Assembly: GCF_934643285.1 (NCBI RefSeq)
Contig: NZ_CAKUBT010000002.1
Span: forward strand, 1-64,000
Direction: 5' to 3'
Length of the DNA: 64,000 bases
Source of the DNA: an uncultured Ellagibacter sp.
GTDB lineage: Bacteria > Actinomycetota > Coriobacteriia > Coriobacteriales > Eggerthellaceae
The notes beneath the pieces are model-generated. The model ran no database searches and had not been told where the DNA came from. It was given only the letters and a program-made list of their open reading frames with translations. The translations under genes and the position numbers were made by a program. Each line of letters begins with the position of its first letter. Within the stretch, counting starts at the first letter, position 1. Shown here in pieces: positions 1 to 10,410 of the stretch.

Positions 1-40
1 CGCTTCCGCACTCGCAACCTTGCCCATGAGAACCTCTTTT

Positions 41-87
41 CGCCATATATTGCAATACGCAGTATATGGCGATTCGCAATATATGGC
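41..87. repeat. Inverted-repeat cluster upstream of the SLH protein gene
   Basis: A perfect 12-bp inverted repeat, GCCATATATTGC (42-53) and GCAATATATGGC (76-87), encloses a third half-site TATATGGCG (63-71). The three half-sites are closely spaced and AT-rich against a GC-rich background, which resembles a regulator-binding array. It lies about 140 bp before the SLH protein start. The core CAATATAT also occurs at 9737 near another surface-protein gene. No function is known. The first 40 bases of the window carry nothing I can assign. Confidence 0.5.
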
Positions 88-227
88 AACATCGCTTGCA
101 TTTTTGCCCATGATTTCGAAAAATGACGGCGATAAGCGCACGTACGGAGAAAGCCTACGCTACAATCAGGGGAAACACGGTCACGCCACGTTACCCACAA
201 ACGCAGCCTAAACGAAACGAGGACCCC

Positions 228-1781
228 ATGACCGACCTACGGATGAAAATCATCTCCATCGCGTGCGCGCTCGCACTTGTTGCCGGGTGCATGCCCGCTG
301 TGGCGTTTGCGCAGGAAGAAAGCGCGACCGCCCCGTCCCCTGCGCCCACCCGCATCCCCATCGACAGGCAGGCATTTGCCCAGGCAGAAGATGAGGGCGT
401 CACCCTGCAAAGCGTCAACCTCAACGCGACCGTCGCACCGCACGACGCGTTCTCCGACGAATTCCTCTACTTCACGAAATACGAGAGCGGCAACAGGCTC
501 ACAAGCGGCGAGGGCTACGACATGCTCCTCTCCGCGGGCGACAATTACCACGCCATGGGCTGCTACCAGTTCGACAACCGCTACGGCCTGCAGGATTTCC
601 TCGTCGCCTGTTACAACTACAGCCCGACACGCTACTCCATGTTTGCGTGGTTGAAGGACGCAAGCGTGGACATCTCGAACGTGAAACTCTACGACTCGAA
701 CAAGAAGGCCTTAACCGACACGGGCAAGAGGCTGAACGATTCGTGGTCCGCTGCCTACCAAGCGAATCCCGAGGAATTCTCGCGCCTGCAGGACGGCTGG
801 TTCTATCAGGAATACGTCGAATACGCGCTGCGCCTGTGCAACAACAACGCGCACAACTTCAATATGGACAACCGAAGCGATTGCGTGAAAGGCCTGGTCA
901 GCGGCATTTGCAACCTGTTTGGATCGGGCGGCATGCAGTTCTTCGTCGGCGGCACGCTCTACGGGAAACACTACGACGGTGCGGGTCTCTCCGGCACGAT
1001 GAGCGACCGAGAGTTCGTCACCACGCTGTGCAACTACATCGTCGACCACGTGGCGGAATTTCCCTACGTAAACAGCCAGTACGTGTCCAGCTACCAGAAT
1101 CGCTACCGAAACGAGCTCGCCGACTGTCTCGCCTACCTCGACAGCAAGCCTGAGCCCAGCAACCCGACGCCGACGCCCGGCGGCTCCACCACCCCGACAC
1201 CCGAGCCCAACAAGTCGTTCAGCGATCTGGAAGACGGCGCCTGGTACCTGCAGGCCGTCGAGTACGTGTCGAGCCGCGGCATCATGAAAGGCTACGATAA
1301 CGGCACGTTCGGGCCCAACGACACGCTTTCGCGCGGGCAGCTCATCACTATGCTGTGGCGCCTTCAGGGTTCCCCGCAGGCGGACATGTCTACGACAGCG
1401 TTCGCCGACGTCGACTACGACAGCTATTACGGGGACGCCATCCGATGGGCGCGCGCGACCGAGATTGTGAAGGGCTATGGCGACAGCAACGACTTTCGCC
1501 CCGACGCATCCATCACGCGCGAGGAAATCGCCGTCATGTTGGCGAACTTTGCCAAGCGGATGGACGGGAAGAATCCCACGAGCGACGGCGTGAAGCTTGG
1601 GCAGTTCCCCGACGCCAACGCGGTCGATTCGTGGGCAAAAACGGCCCTGAGCTGGACTGTCGACAAGGGAATCATCTCAGGCAAGATCGACGCGAACAAC
1701 AAGGCATGGCTTAACCCGATCGACAACGCGACGCGCGCGGAGGCGGCGACCATCCTCATGCGCTACCTGCAAAACCGCTAG
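228..1781 (+). CDS. Secreted SLH-domain protein with a putative peptidoglycan-hydrolase-like domain
   Basis: The 517-residue protein begins with a signal peptide of about 28 residues ending in AVAFA; a LVAGC stretch inside it also resembles a lipobox. Residues about 70-310 form a Cys-rich globular region with YESGN and GCYQFDNRYG motifs, reminiscent of lysozyme/chitosanase-like domains of coriobacterial 'VgrG-related' proteins (a tentative match). A Pro/Thr linker follows, then three S-layer homology repeats (about 331-517; FSDLEDGAWY, FADVDYDSYY, FPDANAVDSW). SLH repeats normally bind secondary cell-wall polymers, so the protein should be attached to the outer cell wall. I chose the ATG at 228 because a GAGGA-like ribosome site sits just before it; an ATG at 243 is the alternative. 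Confidence 0.85.
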   Translation: MTDLRMKIISIACALALVAGCMPAVAFAQEESATAPSPAPTRIPIDRQAFAQAEDEGVTLQSVNLNATVAPHDAFSDEFLYFTKYESGNRLTSGEGYDMLLSAGDNYHAMGCYQFDNRYGLQDFLVACYNYSPTRYSMFAWLKDASVDISNVKLYDSNKKALTDTGKRLNDSWSAAYQANPEEFSRLQDGWFYQEYVEYALRLCNNNAHNFNMDNRSDCVKGLVSGICNLFGSGGMQFFVGGTLYGKHYDGAGLSGTMSDREFVTTLCNYIVDHVAEFPYVNSQYVSSYQNRYRNELADCLAYLDSKPEPSNPTPTPGGSTTPTPEPNKSFSDLEDGAWYLQAVEYVSSRGIMKGYDNGTFGPNDTLSRGQLITMLWRLQGSPQADMSTTAFADVDYDSYYGDAIRWARATEIVKGYGDSNDFRPDASITREEIAVMLANFAKRMDGKNPTSDGVKLGQFPDANAVDSWAKTALSWTVDKGIISGKIDANNKAWLNPIDNATRAEAATILMRYLQNR

Positions 1782-1885
1782 AAGGCGATAGCGGGCTCAC
1801 CTGCTACGTGCTGGACCTGGGACAACGCAAGCGCCGCAAGGCCGAGCCCCTCATCGGCAGCAGGGAGCGAATCCAACCCGGATAC

Positions 1886-1917
1886 AAAAAGCGGGCGACC
1901 ATCCCAATCGCCCGCTT
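1886..1917 (-). terminator. Rho-independent terminator
   Basis: A perfect 10-bp stem (AAGCGGGCGA / TCGCCCGCTT, 1889-1917) is followed on the minus strand by a T tract (the A run at 1886-1890). It lies 44 bp beyond the stop of the HemN-like gene. It may also stop readthrough from the convergent SLH gene. Confidence 0.8.
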
Positions 1918-1960
1918 CGCTTCCAGCTATAAGGTTGTTCCGCTAGGAAGGAAAGCCCCC

Positions 1961-3301
1961 CTAGCACGCCATCTGGATTTCGGGTTCGCCGTCCCCGAAG
2001 AGCAGCTCGCGCTCGGGACCGGAAAGCGCCGCACGCGCCTGGTCGCGCAGGTTGTTCATGCCCGAAAGGAACTGGCGATACATGACAAGGGTCAGGTAGC
2101 GACCCTTCGTCGTCAGCGTGAGCTCGTCGTCGTTGTCGATTGCGAACGACCTGTTCGCGCGCATGAACGCCAGCTCGATCGGCAGCGCCAGCTCAAGCGG
2201 CTCGCCGAATTCGCGCTCGAACGCGCGCTTGTCGAGATGCAGCTGGTAGAGATGCAGAAGGAAGTAGTAACGCTCCAAATCGCGCTTCGCCATGACCGAC
2301 TTGCCCATGATGGACATGTGCCCCGCCTGGATGGCGTCGTTGTATTCCTGCAGGCTGAACGAGTTCACGTACAGGCAGCCGTTCAAGTGCGTGATCGAGC
2401 CCGAACCAATCGCCGGGTACTCGTTGTAGGATACCTGCAGCTCCTCGAACGGCAGCTCGACGTCCTTTTTCCCCTGGTCATTCAGGCGCGTGAATGTCCA
2501 GATGGTATCGCGCTCGAAGAACGGGTGGTCTCCGCCGGCAAGCACGCCGTCGAGAATCTGATAGTAGCGGTACTCGCGGTTGTAATCCATGCGCCCGAGC
2601 GTCTCGACCATCTTGCGCGTGGTTGCGGACGAGATGTAGAGCGGCGAGAACGTGGTCTGGCGCGCGCCGCATTCGACGATCTTCTCCAAGTCGCTGAAGA
2701 GAATGTCCTCGGTTTGCGAGGGGAAGTTGAAGATCATGTCCACGTTGAGCGAGTCGAAATACGGAACCGCCTCGCCGATGCGCTCGAAGATTTCCTCGCC
2801 CGAACCGTACTTGTGGTAGCGGTCCATCTGCTTGAGCAGGTCGTTGTTGAAACTCTGCACGCCGACGGACAGACGCTGGACGCGACCCTTCAGCTCGTTG
2901 AGCCACGGCTGCACGAGATGGTTGGGGTTGGTCTCCGACGACACTTCCTTGATGCTGAAGTTGTCGCGCGCAAGGTCGATCGTCTTGCACAGCTCGTCGA
3001 GCATGATGGTCGGCGTGCCGCCGCCGATGTAGAGGCTCTCGAAGTCGTAGCCCAAGTCCTTGAGCATCATCATTTCCTTGCGCATGTTCTCAAAATACGG
3101 ACGCGCAACGGACTCGCGGAACGGATAGCGATTGAAGCTGCAATATGGGCAAAGCACCTGGCAAAACGGCACGTGCATGTAGAGCATGTACTTCTCGCCG
3201 GGCTTCGGGCCGGGGAAGAACTTCTCGTCGGTCGGATGCAGGTCAAGGTGCTGCTTGGCGATGCCTTTGACCAGGTTAGTGAGCACTCGTTCGGATAACA
3301 T
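1961..3301 (-). CDS. HemN/HemW-family radical SAM protein
   Basis: This 446-residue protein belongs to the coproporphyrinogen dehydrogenase-like radical SAM superfamily. It has the cluster motif CQVLCPYC (CxxxCxxC) near residue 45, then the family motifs YIGGGTPT, SSETNPN and RLSVGVQSFN. A [4Fe-4S] cluster with S-adenosylmethionine is therefore expected. HemN, HemW and HutW share these motifs and cannot be told apart by eye; the C-terminal third contains a typical HemN-like domain. The ATG at 3301 is chosen because GAAGGGG precedes it; about 40 upstream in-frame codons look non-coding. The gene stands alone between convergent and divergent neighbours. Confidence 0.85.
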   Translation of the reverse strand: MLSERVLTNLVKGIAKQHLDLHPTDEKFFPGPKPGEKYMLYMHVPFCQVLCPYCSFNRYPFRESVARPYFENMRKEMMMLKDLGYDFESLYIGGGTPTIMLDELCKTIDLARDNFSIKEVSSETNPNHLVQPWLNELKGRVQRLSVGVQSFNNDLLKQMDRYHKYGSGEEIFERIGEAVPYFDSLNVDMIFNFPSQTEDILFSDLEKIVECGARQTTFSPLYISSATTRKMVETLGRMDYNREYRYYQILDGVLAGGDHPFFERDTIWTFTRLNDQGKKDVELPFEELQVSYNEYPAIGSGSITHLNGCLYVNSFSLQEYNDAIQAGHMSIMGKSVMAKRDLERYYFLLHLYQLHLDKRAFEREFGEPLELALPIELAFMRANRSFAIDNDDELTLTTKGRYLTLVMYRQFLSGMNNLRDQARAALSGPERELLFGDGEPEIQMAC

Positions 3302-3460
3302 GGGTCCCCTTCGTGACTTTCTCGAAATCAACGCCACATGGTAGCGCTTTTGCACCCCCAAACGAGCAGGAACTATTCGCTTTCTACGGGAACTGCAAGA
3401 AGGGGGCCACGCTGCAAGCGGCAAGGCAAGCGAGAAGGCGAGCAGGCAAGGCGGCGCCTC

Positions 3461-3970
3461 TTATGAGAGGGCGGCCGCCAGCTCACTGCGCGAGGAGAAC
3501 GGCATCTCTCTGTTGCCCGCCACGCGGGCGATCGCGACAACGGTCCCCTTCCAGGTCGGCTCGCCGCCTTCCCCACCAGCCGCCTTGTACTCGTCAGTCT
3601 GCACGACGTAGCGGCAGTCGAACTCTTCCGACTTCGGCATCTCCTTCAGATTGAAGCCGTATTCCATATCCTTCAGGATGCCCTCCATGACGCTCGGCGC
3701 CGCCGCCGCGGACCCGAGCGACACGAGGCCGCGCTCCTTGTTGAAGACCGCCGTCGGCGACACGTAGATGGTGCGCAACCGCTTCTCGCGCTGGCGCTCG
3801 AGGCGATTGACTCCCACGATAACCGCGACGATAACCACCAGCCAGATGATGGAAATCACCAGGTCAAGCGGGCTGTCAACCCGATTAAAGCCCAGGAAAA
3901 ACCACAACCACAGAAGGAATACGTCTATCAGCACGGCAATGGCGAGGCCGATCCAGTTGCTCTTCTTCAT
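3461..3970 (-). CDS. Small two-pass membrane protein of unknown function
   Basis: The 170-residue-class protein (169 aa) starts MKKSNWIGLAIAVLIDV and has two hydrophobic segments (about residues 5-26 and 34-54), followed by a basic stretch (NRLERQREKRLR) and a soluble C-terminal domain of about 110 residues. I recognise no family. Its ATG overlaps the stop codon of the large surface-protein gene (TAATG), so the two are probably translated from one mRNA. That suggests a role in export, anchoring or processing of the surface protein, but this is inference from context only. Confidence 0.75.
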   Translation of the reverse strand: MKKSNWIGLAIAVLIDVFLLWLWFFLGFNRVDSPLDLVISIIWLVVIVAVIVGVNRLERQREKRLRTIYVSPTAVFNKERGLVSLGSAAAAPSVMEGILKDMEYGFNLKEMPKSEEFDCRYVVQTDEYKAAGGEGGEPTWKGTVVAIARVAGNREMPFSSRSELAAALS

Positions 3971-6900
3971 TACTTGCCACTTCCTTCCTTGGCGCCCGAC
4001 AAAACCGCGTCCATCTCCTTGTCGAGAGCGGCGGTCATGCGGCGGCGGCGCAGCAAGACGACCGCACCGTAAACCAGCGTTGCAATGGTGCCGAGAAGCA
4101 TGAGCCAATGCACCCAGCAGCTCGTCGGCTGCTCAGCGGCCGGCGCGTTCTCGAAGCTCTGCTTTCCTTCCGACTGAGCGTCGTTTCCGGAAGTTGCCTT
4201 GTCGGCGCTCTTCGGCGTAGTGGTCGCCTTCGAATCGGTTGCCGTGGAGTCGGAACCCATATCGCTCGGCGTCGTCGAGCCCGACGGCGTCACATCGGAA
4301 GAATTCGTCGGGCCATTCGGCGTCGACGGATTCTTGCCGGGGCCGGGCGTCGGCTCATCCGTGCCAGGGCCAGGTGCCGGCGGCGTGTACGCGATAACTG
4401 TAAGCGTGCCGTTCACCTGGGTAATCTCGTAGTTGTCGAGGCTCGTGTTCGCGCCAGCTTTTACGGTGAAGGTGTTGTCGGAGGCGCCAACCGCCGTCTG
4501 CTCGCCCGTAAAGTCGTAGCCGAAGCTCTCGCCTTCGACGAGCGACCCAGCCGTCACCATTGCCTCGTGCTTGGTGAGCGCGGCACCGTCATACACCTTG
4601 GAATCCGTCGCGGAAGTTACCGTCACGGGACGCTTGGTCACGATGAGCGGGGCCTTCCCGCACGTCACATTGGCGAACTGGGCGGTGACGTCCTCGCCGG
4701 CGGCATTCTTGATCACAATGGTGGAAGCGTCGATCTCGGCCAAAAGCTCGCCGGCGTCCGTGATGGTGCCCTTGGTCGCGGCCTCGAGCGTGAAGCCCGC
4801 AGGCAGACCGTCGACATCGATACCAGCGCTGGTCAGCGGCTTGCCGTCGTAGACCTTGCTGCCGTCGCGCGGCGTGACGGTGATTGCCACCTGGCTCGGA
4901 GTGACCTCGAGGGTACCGATGGCGCCCTCCACGACGTTGTAGTTCGATTCCTTAGCAGTGCCGTCCCACGCGATGGCGTAGGAATTGGCGCTCGCGCCCA
5001 CAAGCGTCTGGCTGCCGGTGGCGGCGAAGCTGGCGGTCTCGCCGTTCACGAAGCCCGAAATCTCCCCCGGGGCCGTGAGCGCCGTGCCATCGTAGGGCTT
5101 CGACGCGCCGTGCGTAGTGACAGTGAGGGTCGCGGGGGTAATCACAAGCTGCCCGTCCTCCACCTCGAAGCTGACGTTCGAGAAGTTCTTGCCGGCGTAG
5201 CCGAAGTCGCCCGCTTTAAGGCCCATGGGGTAGCTGCCCGCGTCGGTGCCCGCAGCCTTCGCCGTGCCCGCGAACGAGATGTCGCCCGCGTCGAAGCCGG
5301 CGGGGGCGTCGGCGCTCGCGGCGCCGCCGACCACGTAGGAGACGGTGTAGCCCTCGACGCCGTGCTCCGTGCCGTCGTAGGTGGAGGAGCCGCGGTTCCC
5401 GACGACCTTGACGACGACCTGCTGGGAGTTCGCGGTCACCTTGAGCTTGCCGCACTTCGCGGTCACCAGGTAGTCATCCCCGCTCGTCCCCTCGTTGAAC
5501 GAGAAGAAGAAGGTGTTGTCGCTCTCGCCGGCGTCGGTCTGCGAGCCCGTGACGGTGATGGTCACGCCCTCGCCGTCGACGAAGCCGGCCCCTTCGCCCT
5601 TGGGCGTGACGCTGACGGCACCGTTAGTGAGCGGCGTGCCGTCGTAAGTCTTGTCCGCGCCCCCGGACTCCAGCGTGACGAGGCGCTTCGTGATGGCGAC
5701 GTTCTCAGAGCCCGTCGCGTACTCGCCGGCCGCGTAGTTGGCCCCCGTCGCGCGGAGCGCAACGGCCAGATGGCCGAAATGCGTCAACGAGACCTTCGAG
5801 GGGTCGCTCACCCAGTTCACGCCGTCGACGCTGTATTCGACCGAGAGCTCGTTGCCGTGCTTGTCCCAGGCGCGCGCATGGTAGGCGGAAAGGGGCTCGC
5901 CCTCGTAGACCTTCTGCACGTTGTGGACGTCCCACGTGACGGCGTCCTTATCGATCGCGCCGGGGACGATGTGCAGCTGCCCGTCTTCAATCGCAAAGAC
6001 CACGTTCGAGAAGTTGGCGCTCCTGTTCTCGAAGTCGCTGGGGAGCAGGCCCATGTCGTAGTCGCCGGCGTCGGTAGCGGTGACGCTTCTATGCGCGGCG
6101 TCGCCCACAAAGGCGAAGTCGCCCTTCTCGTAGAGAGAGGAGGAGATCCCTACGACCTTGTAGCCCTCGGCAGTCTTAGCCTCGCCGTCGTAGGGGAACG
6201 TCGCGCTGTTCTCCCTGATGGTGACGACGACCCTCTCGGCGTTGGCGGTCACCTTGAGCTTACCCTTGCTCAAAGTGATCCGGTAGTTGGTGAGCTTGGT
6301 GGAACCAGCCGCCGCAAACCCCGCGATGGTGCTCTCGCTCTCTCCGAAGTTGAGCTGCGACCCGCCGTAGGTCACGCCCTCGACGCCGTCGTCCCCGACG
6401 AAGCCGGAGGCCTCGAACTCGCTCGCCACAAGCGACGTGCCGTCGTAGGGCTTGCTCGCGTCCTTGGGCTTGATGGTCACCTCAGCTGGGTCGATGACGA
6501 GCGAGCCGTCCTTGATCTCTACGTCGAACTCGCCCGTCACGTCGTTGCCCGCCGCATCGGTCACCTTGGCGGTGCCGGTGATGTTGTTGGTGTAGGTGCC
6601 CGCATCGGTCGCGGAAGGATCCTCGGTGGAGAGGCCGGAGACCGTGTATGTCTTTCCGCCGACCACGAACTCCGTAGTCTTGAGGCCCACGGCGGAATGG
6701 ATCTCGCCGTCGTAGGTCACCGACGTCGAGTTAGCCTCGACCGTGATGGTCTCGGTCGCTCCGCGCGAGGTCACGTTGAGCGTGCCCTTCTCAGTACGGA
6801 TCTCGTAGTTGCCGGCCTTGGTGTTCTCCTGGTAGTCCCACCCGACGATGGAGCTCTCGCTCGTCCCCGGCGCGGTCTGCGAGCCGGAGAACACGGGGTT

Positions 6901-9539
6901 GGAGATGCCCTGGCCTGCGAGGAACTGGTCGGGCGAGCTCTCGGCGACCTCCCACTCGCTCGCCTCGAGCGCCTCGCCGTTGTAGACCCGGGAGGCGTCC
7001 TTGGGCTTGATGATCAGAGCGCGCTTCGAGATGTCGAGGTGGCCGTCCTCCACCTCGAAGCTGACGTTCGAGAAGTTCTTGCCGGCGTAGCCGAAGTCGC
7101 CCGCCTTAAGGCCCATGGGGTAGCCGCCCGCGTCGGTGCCCGCAGCCTTCGCCGCGCCCGCGAACGAGATGTCGCCCGCGTCGAAGCCGGCGGGGGCGTC
7201 GGCGCTCGCGGCGCCGCCGACCACGTAGGAGACGGCATAGCCCTCGACGCTATGCTCCGTGCCGTCATACTTCTCGCCGCCTGTGTTTCCCTTGATTTTG
7301 ACGATTACCTGCTGGGAGTTCGGGCTGATCACGAGCTTGCCGTCATTCGTCTTCGCAACGATGAACTTGCCGTCAGCGCTCACCGTGCCGACCGCTCCCG
7401 CAGCGAAGGTATACGGATAGTCGCCCGCATCGGTTCCCTTGCCGCCCAGGAGCGTAATGCCCGCAAACGCGGCGTCCGCAACATCGCAGGTGTAACCCTT
7501 GACGCGCTGCGACTCGCCCGTGTATTCCCTCGTCGCGGAATTCGCCGTGAGGGTCACATTCTGGTAATAGTAGACGTTGATGACGGTGCTGCCGTCGAGT
7601 TCGACAGTTGCAGTTGCTGTCTGACCAGGCACTACGGTATATCCGTCGATAGCCTTCGCAAGGTTGGAGGCCGCAACCTCGCTTCCCCACGGGGCGCTCA
7701 GCGTCTCGGAGTCGGCAACCTTCTGCTCGGTGCCGTTGAGGAAATAGTTCACCTGATAGTTGGCAGCGTCCTTCTCGTAGTAGAAGACGATTTCGGGCGT
7801 CTCGCCTTCGACGAGCGTCGCTTCCCTAGACGCCTGCGTCGGATCGACCAGGTGATAGCCTTCGATGTCGCTCTTCGCGTTTGCCATCACGACATCGCCG
7901 GCGTGCCCGTAGAGCATGTCAGCAGGGGAAAGCTCCTTGTCAGTGCCCTTCTCCAGGTATTTCACCTTGCAGGCGGGCAATTCGTTCCACGTCGCCGTAA
8001 GCGTAACGTTGTTGTCGGGCATGGTGAAGCTCGCGCCGCTTTCAAGCGTCGTCACGCCATCGAGACCCGAAACAGTCCAGCCAGCGAATTCGTGCCCCAC
8101 GCGAGTAGGCTCGGCTTTCACCGTCTGCGTCGAGCCCTCTTGGGCAGCATGCACGAGAGCGTCGCTGTTGTTCCAGCTTCCACCCGCCAAATCGTAGATG
8201 ACCTGGCGCCCCGAAAGATACTTGGCGTAGAAGTTGACGTTCCCGTCTATCGTGTAGGGAAGCTCCACCTGCTGAGTTAAGGCCTGGTCGGTATACCACC
8301 CATTGAAGGTATATTCGATGCCGCCAACCTTCTTGGAAGGCGGAAGGCTCACGTCAGGAAAGTCGGCGATGTCGGTGGTATCGCCCTCGCGATACGTCAG
8401 CTTCGAGGCGACAAGCTGGAATCCCTCGCCCGGCGTCGTCGGGTCGTCAACGTAATAGCGAGCGTTGAAGAGGTTGCGGCATGTGATGGACACGGAGCAG
8501 TCGACATGGTAGCCATCGTTGTTGTTCGTCAGCTTATACGGCTTGATGCTGATGGATTCCACGTCATCATCGGTCACCGTGACGCCCGGCAGCATCCCCT
8601 CGATTACCGATTTGTACGCCTTGAAGATCTTGTTCCAATCGCTGCTTCCGCGAGCAACCTGGTATTCGTCCCCCGTTGATTCGTCGGGCCAGGTGATCAC
8701 ACGATCGGAAACGCGATCGAAAATGGCTGTATCACCGTTATCTTTTGGGAAATTGCTGCTGTTGAGCCCGGTGAGGTTCACGCTGCCGCTACCGAGGCTG
8801 GTCCACTGAGTTGTACTGGTGGAATCGAGCGATCCGTTGGGGTTGTTCAGGTAATAGAAGAGGGCGCTATGGGTTGCAGCCGTGGGAGAAGTGACCGTCA
8901 CGTCGTGTGTCGCCGCAAGCGTGGTGTTGCCGTCCGGGCTCGTATAGCTCAGCGTGACTGTTGCGGCGCCTTGGCGGACGCCCGTCACCATTCCGCTTTG
9001 GTCGACCGTGAGGATGTTGTCATTGTTCGAGGACCAGACGTAAGCCCCCTCAGCATTTGCGGGGCTCGTCGTTCCCGTCAGTTGTGCGGTTGAGAACTGG
9101 GCAACAGTGTCGGAGCCGGTGATGGAAAGAGACTGCGCAACCGTGGCGTCCGAGGCGGCGAAAGGATCAGCAGCCCCCTTGCTGGTTGTGCTACTAGTGG
9201 TTGAGGGGGGGTGTTGGGATTGCCGCTATCGCCCGCAGCGTCGGATTCCACGCCCGCAAGGGCAGGGGAAGAGCTCCCGGCAGATTCATCGTTTGCACGA
9301 GAGGCGGTGTCGGCCCCTTCGCCGGTCGATGCCGCGCGACCTGCGGAGTCGCCAACCAGCTGATAGCTCCCTCCAGCGTTGGCCGCGCCATCTTCCGCAT
9401 ACACCTCGGCAGGATTCACGGCAGGCCAGCCGAAACCCAACAAGACGGCAGACAGCACGACAGAGACAACCTTGTTGCCCCATGATGTGCAATTGGCCGA
9501 GCTTTCAGCCTCTCTCATGTGCTTTATCGTGTTATTCAT
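3970..9539 (-). CDS. Giant MBG/InlB-repeat surface protein, frameshifted in its N-terminal part
   Basis: The gene is in two frames. The first runs from ATG 9539 (GTG 9548 is possible) with a signal peptide (VVSVVLSAVLLGFGW) and a Ser/Gly/Asp-rich region; the second runs from about 9204 to 3970. The switch falls at a C7 run (9205-9211); one extra C would give one protein of about 1856 residues. After the junction come a Big_2-like Ig domain (SITGSDTV...ILTVDQSGMVTG), InlB/Listeria-Bacteroides repeats (FNGWYTD, FAGWTV), MucBP-like units (VKYLEKGTDKEL, VNYFLNGTEQ), then about a dozen MBG/YDG repeats (YDGTEH, PYDGTSL, VYDGKPL). A Pro/Ser/Thr spacer, one membrane helix and an RRRRR tail end the protein; there is no LPxTG motif. 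It is probably an adhesin. The break may be phase variation, mutation or sequencing error. Confidence 0.8.
5153..5380 (-). repeat. Near-identical MBG-repeat segment, copy 1
   Basis: This roughly 228-bp segment of the surface-protein gene is almost the same as 7043-7270, with only scattered differences over a spacing of exactly 1890 bp (630 codons, so in frame). It encodes one MBG-type unit (YDGTEHGVEGYTVSYVVGG...). Confidence 0.85.
7043..7270 (-). repeat. Near-identical MBG-repeat segment, copy 2
   Basis: This is the second copy of the segment at 5153-5380. Recombination between the copies would delete or duplicate 1890 bp in frame, changing the length of the surface protein without breaking it. 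Confidence 0.85.
9205..9211 (-). repeat. C7 homopolymer at the surface-protein frameshift
   Basis: Seven G on the plus strand (C7 in the coding strand) sit exactly where the signal-peptide-bearing frame must pass into the long downstream frame. With C8 the reading becomes PNTPPSTTSS and stays open to 3970. Homopolymer tracts of this kind change length by slipped-strand mispairing, but they are also a common site of sequencing error. Confidence 0.8.
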
Positions 9540-9970
9540 GTTCCTCACCCCGTCAGCCTTCGCTTCTAATGAAGCTTACGGCCTAACTATCTCCGCAATT
9601 TCAGCTGGTCATATTTGCCTCTCGTCATAGGCAAGTCCCTTGAAATAGAGGGACATTTCCAACTACGGATTTACGAATTCAATATACTAGCACTTTTTGG
9701 GTATTTGCAGGATGACAATATCGTAAATAGTTACCTCAATATATTGTTCGCTATTTATCACCACCTGCTGTTTCATTGATTCGCGCCTAGCTATTTGATA
9801 AGACAACGAGGTGATTCACCATACCCATTGCTTCAATTCGACGTAATAGAATATGGGTGGGGGTGGCAAATCGGTTTCAAAAGCATCTTTGCTGCAAGGC
9901 TCGCTCGACGCCCTCGTGCCGAATATGGGACAATGGCAACCAATGAAGGCCGCTCGGAACGGAGGCGACG
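9540..9970. other. AT-rich divergent intergenic region with several dyads
   Basis: This 431-bp region separates the surface-protein gene from the lipoprotein gene. It is clearly more AT-rich than its surroundings. Dyads seen: GTCCCT/AGGGAC (9645-9664), ATTTACGA/TCGTAAAT (9669-9676 and 9721-9728), AAATAG/CTATTT (9725-9756) and the palindrome CAATATATTG (9737-9746), which shares its core with the repeats at 41-87. It probably holds the promoter and operators of the surface-protein gene. No gene was found in it. Confidence 0.45.
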
Positions 9971-10408
9971 ATGGCAAAACACATGACGAGAAGGGCATTT
10001 GTGACGACAGCGTGCACAGCCGTGGCCGCAACGGCACTCGGCTGCAGTGCCTCGAACGACGCCAAAGCCACGTGGACCTGGACGCAAGACGATGACCTGC
10101 CCGTATTGTGCATGCAGGTTTCAGGCGGCGCCATCGTTGCCATGCCAGGTGCAGGATGGAAGCCGCAAGACGGCTGGATCCAGGTGCAACTTTCGGGAGG
10201 GTCGATTCCCGGGAAAGAAATCGAGTCGATTACCCAAGAAGGATCGACCCTCGTTGTAAAGCTGAAAAAGCCGACGAGCGATATCGAGACCATGGACCTG
10301 CGCCTCACCGAGTATCGAGTCGAAGGCGGCGACGTCTCGAGCGTCGAGTCGGTCGACATCATCGACAAGGGCGAGCGCCACGAAGCCCAGCTCGGGGTTG
10401 ACGATTAG
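9971..10408 (+). CDS. Tat-type putative lipoprotein of unknown function
   Basis: The 145-residue protein has a twin-arginine signal (MTRRAFVTTACTAVAATALGC) ending in a lipobox-like ALGC, so it is probably exported by Tat and lipid-anchored. The mature part of about 115 residues is acidic and mostly beta-rich in appearance (WTWTQDDDLPVLCMQVSGG...LRLTEYRVEGGDV). I do not recognise a family. A strong GGAGG ribosome site precedes the ATG at 9971. It converges on the oxidoreductase operon with only 2 bp between the two stops. Confidence 0.75.
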   Translation: MAKHMTRRAFVTTACTAVAATALGCSASNDAKATWTWTQDDDLPVLCMQVSGGAIVAMPGAGWKPQDGWIQVQLSGGSIPGKEIESITQEGSTLVVKLKKPTSDIETMDLRLTEYRVEGGDVSSVESVDIIDKGERHEAQLGVDD

Positions 10409-10410
10409 CG

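Noticed and set aside
4108..8280. Very long open frame on the plus strand (about 1390 codons)
   Set aside because: It is the mirror of the MBG-repeat gene; its translation is Arg/Val-rich without domains and the minus strand gives clear repeats.
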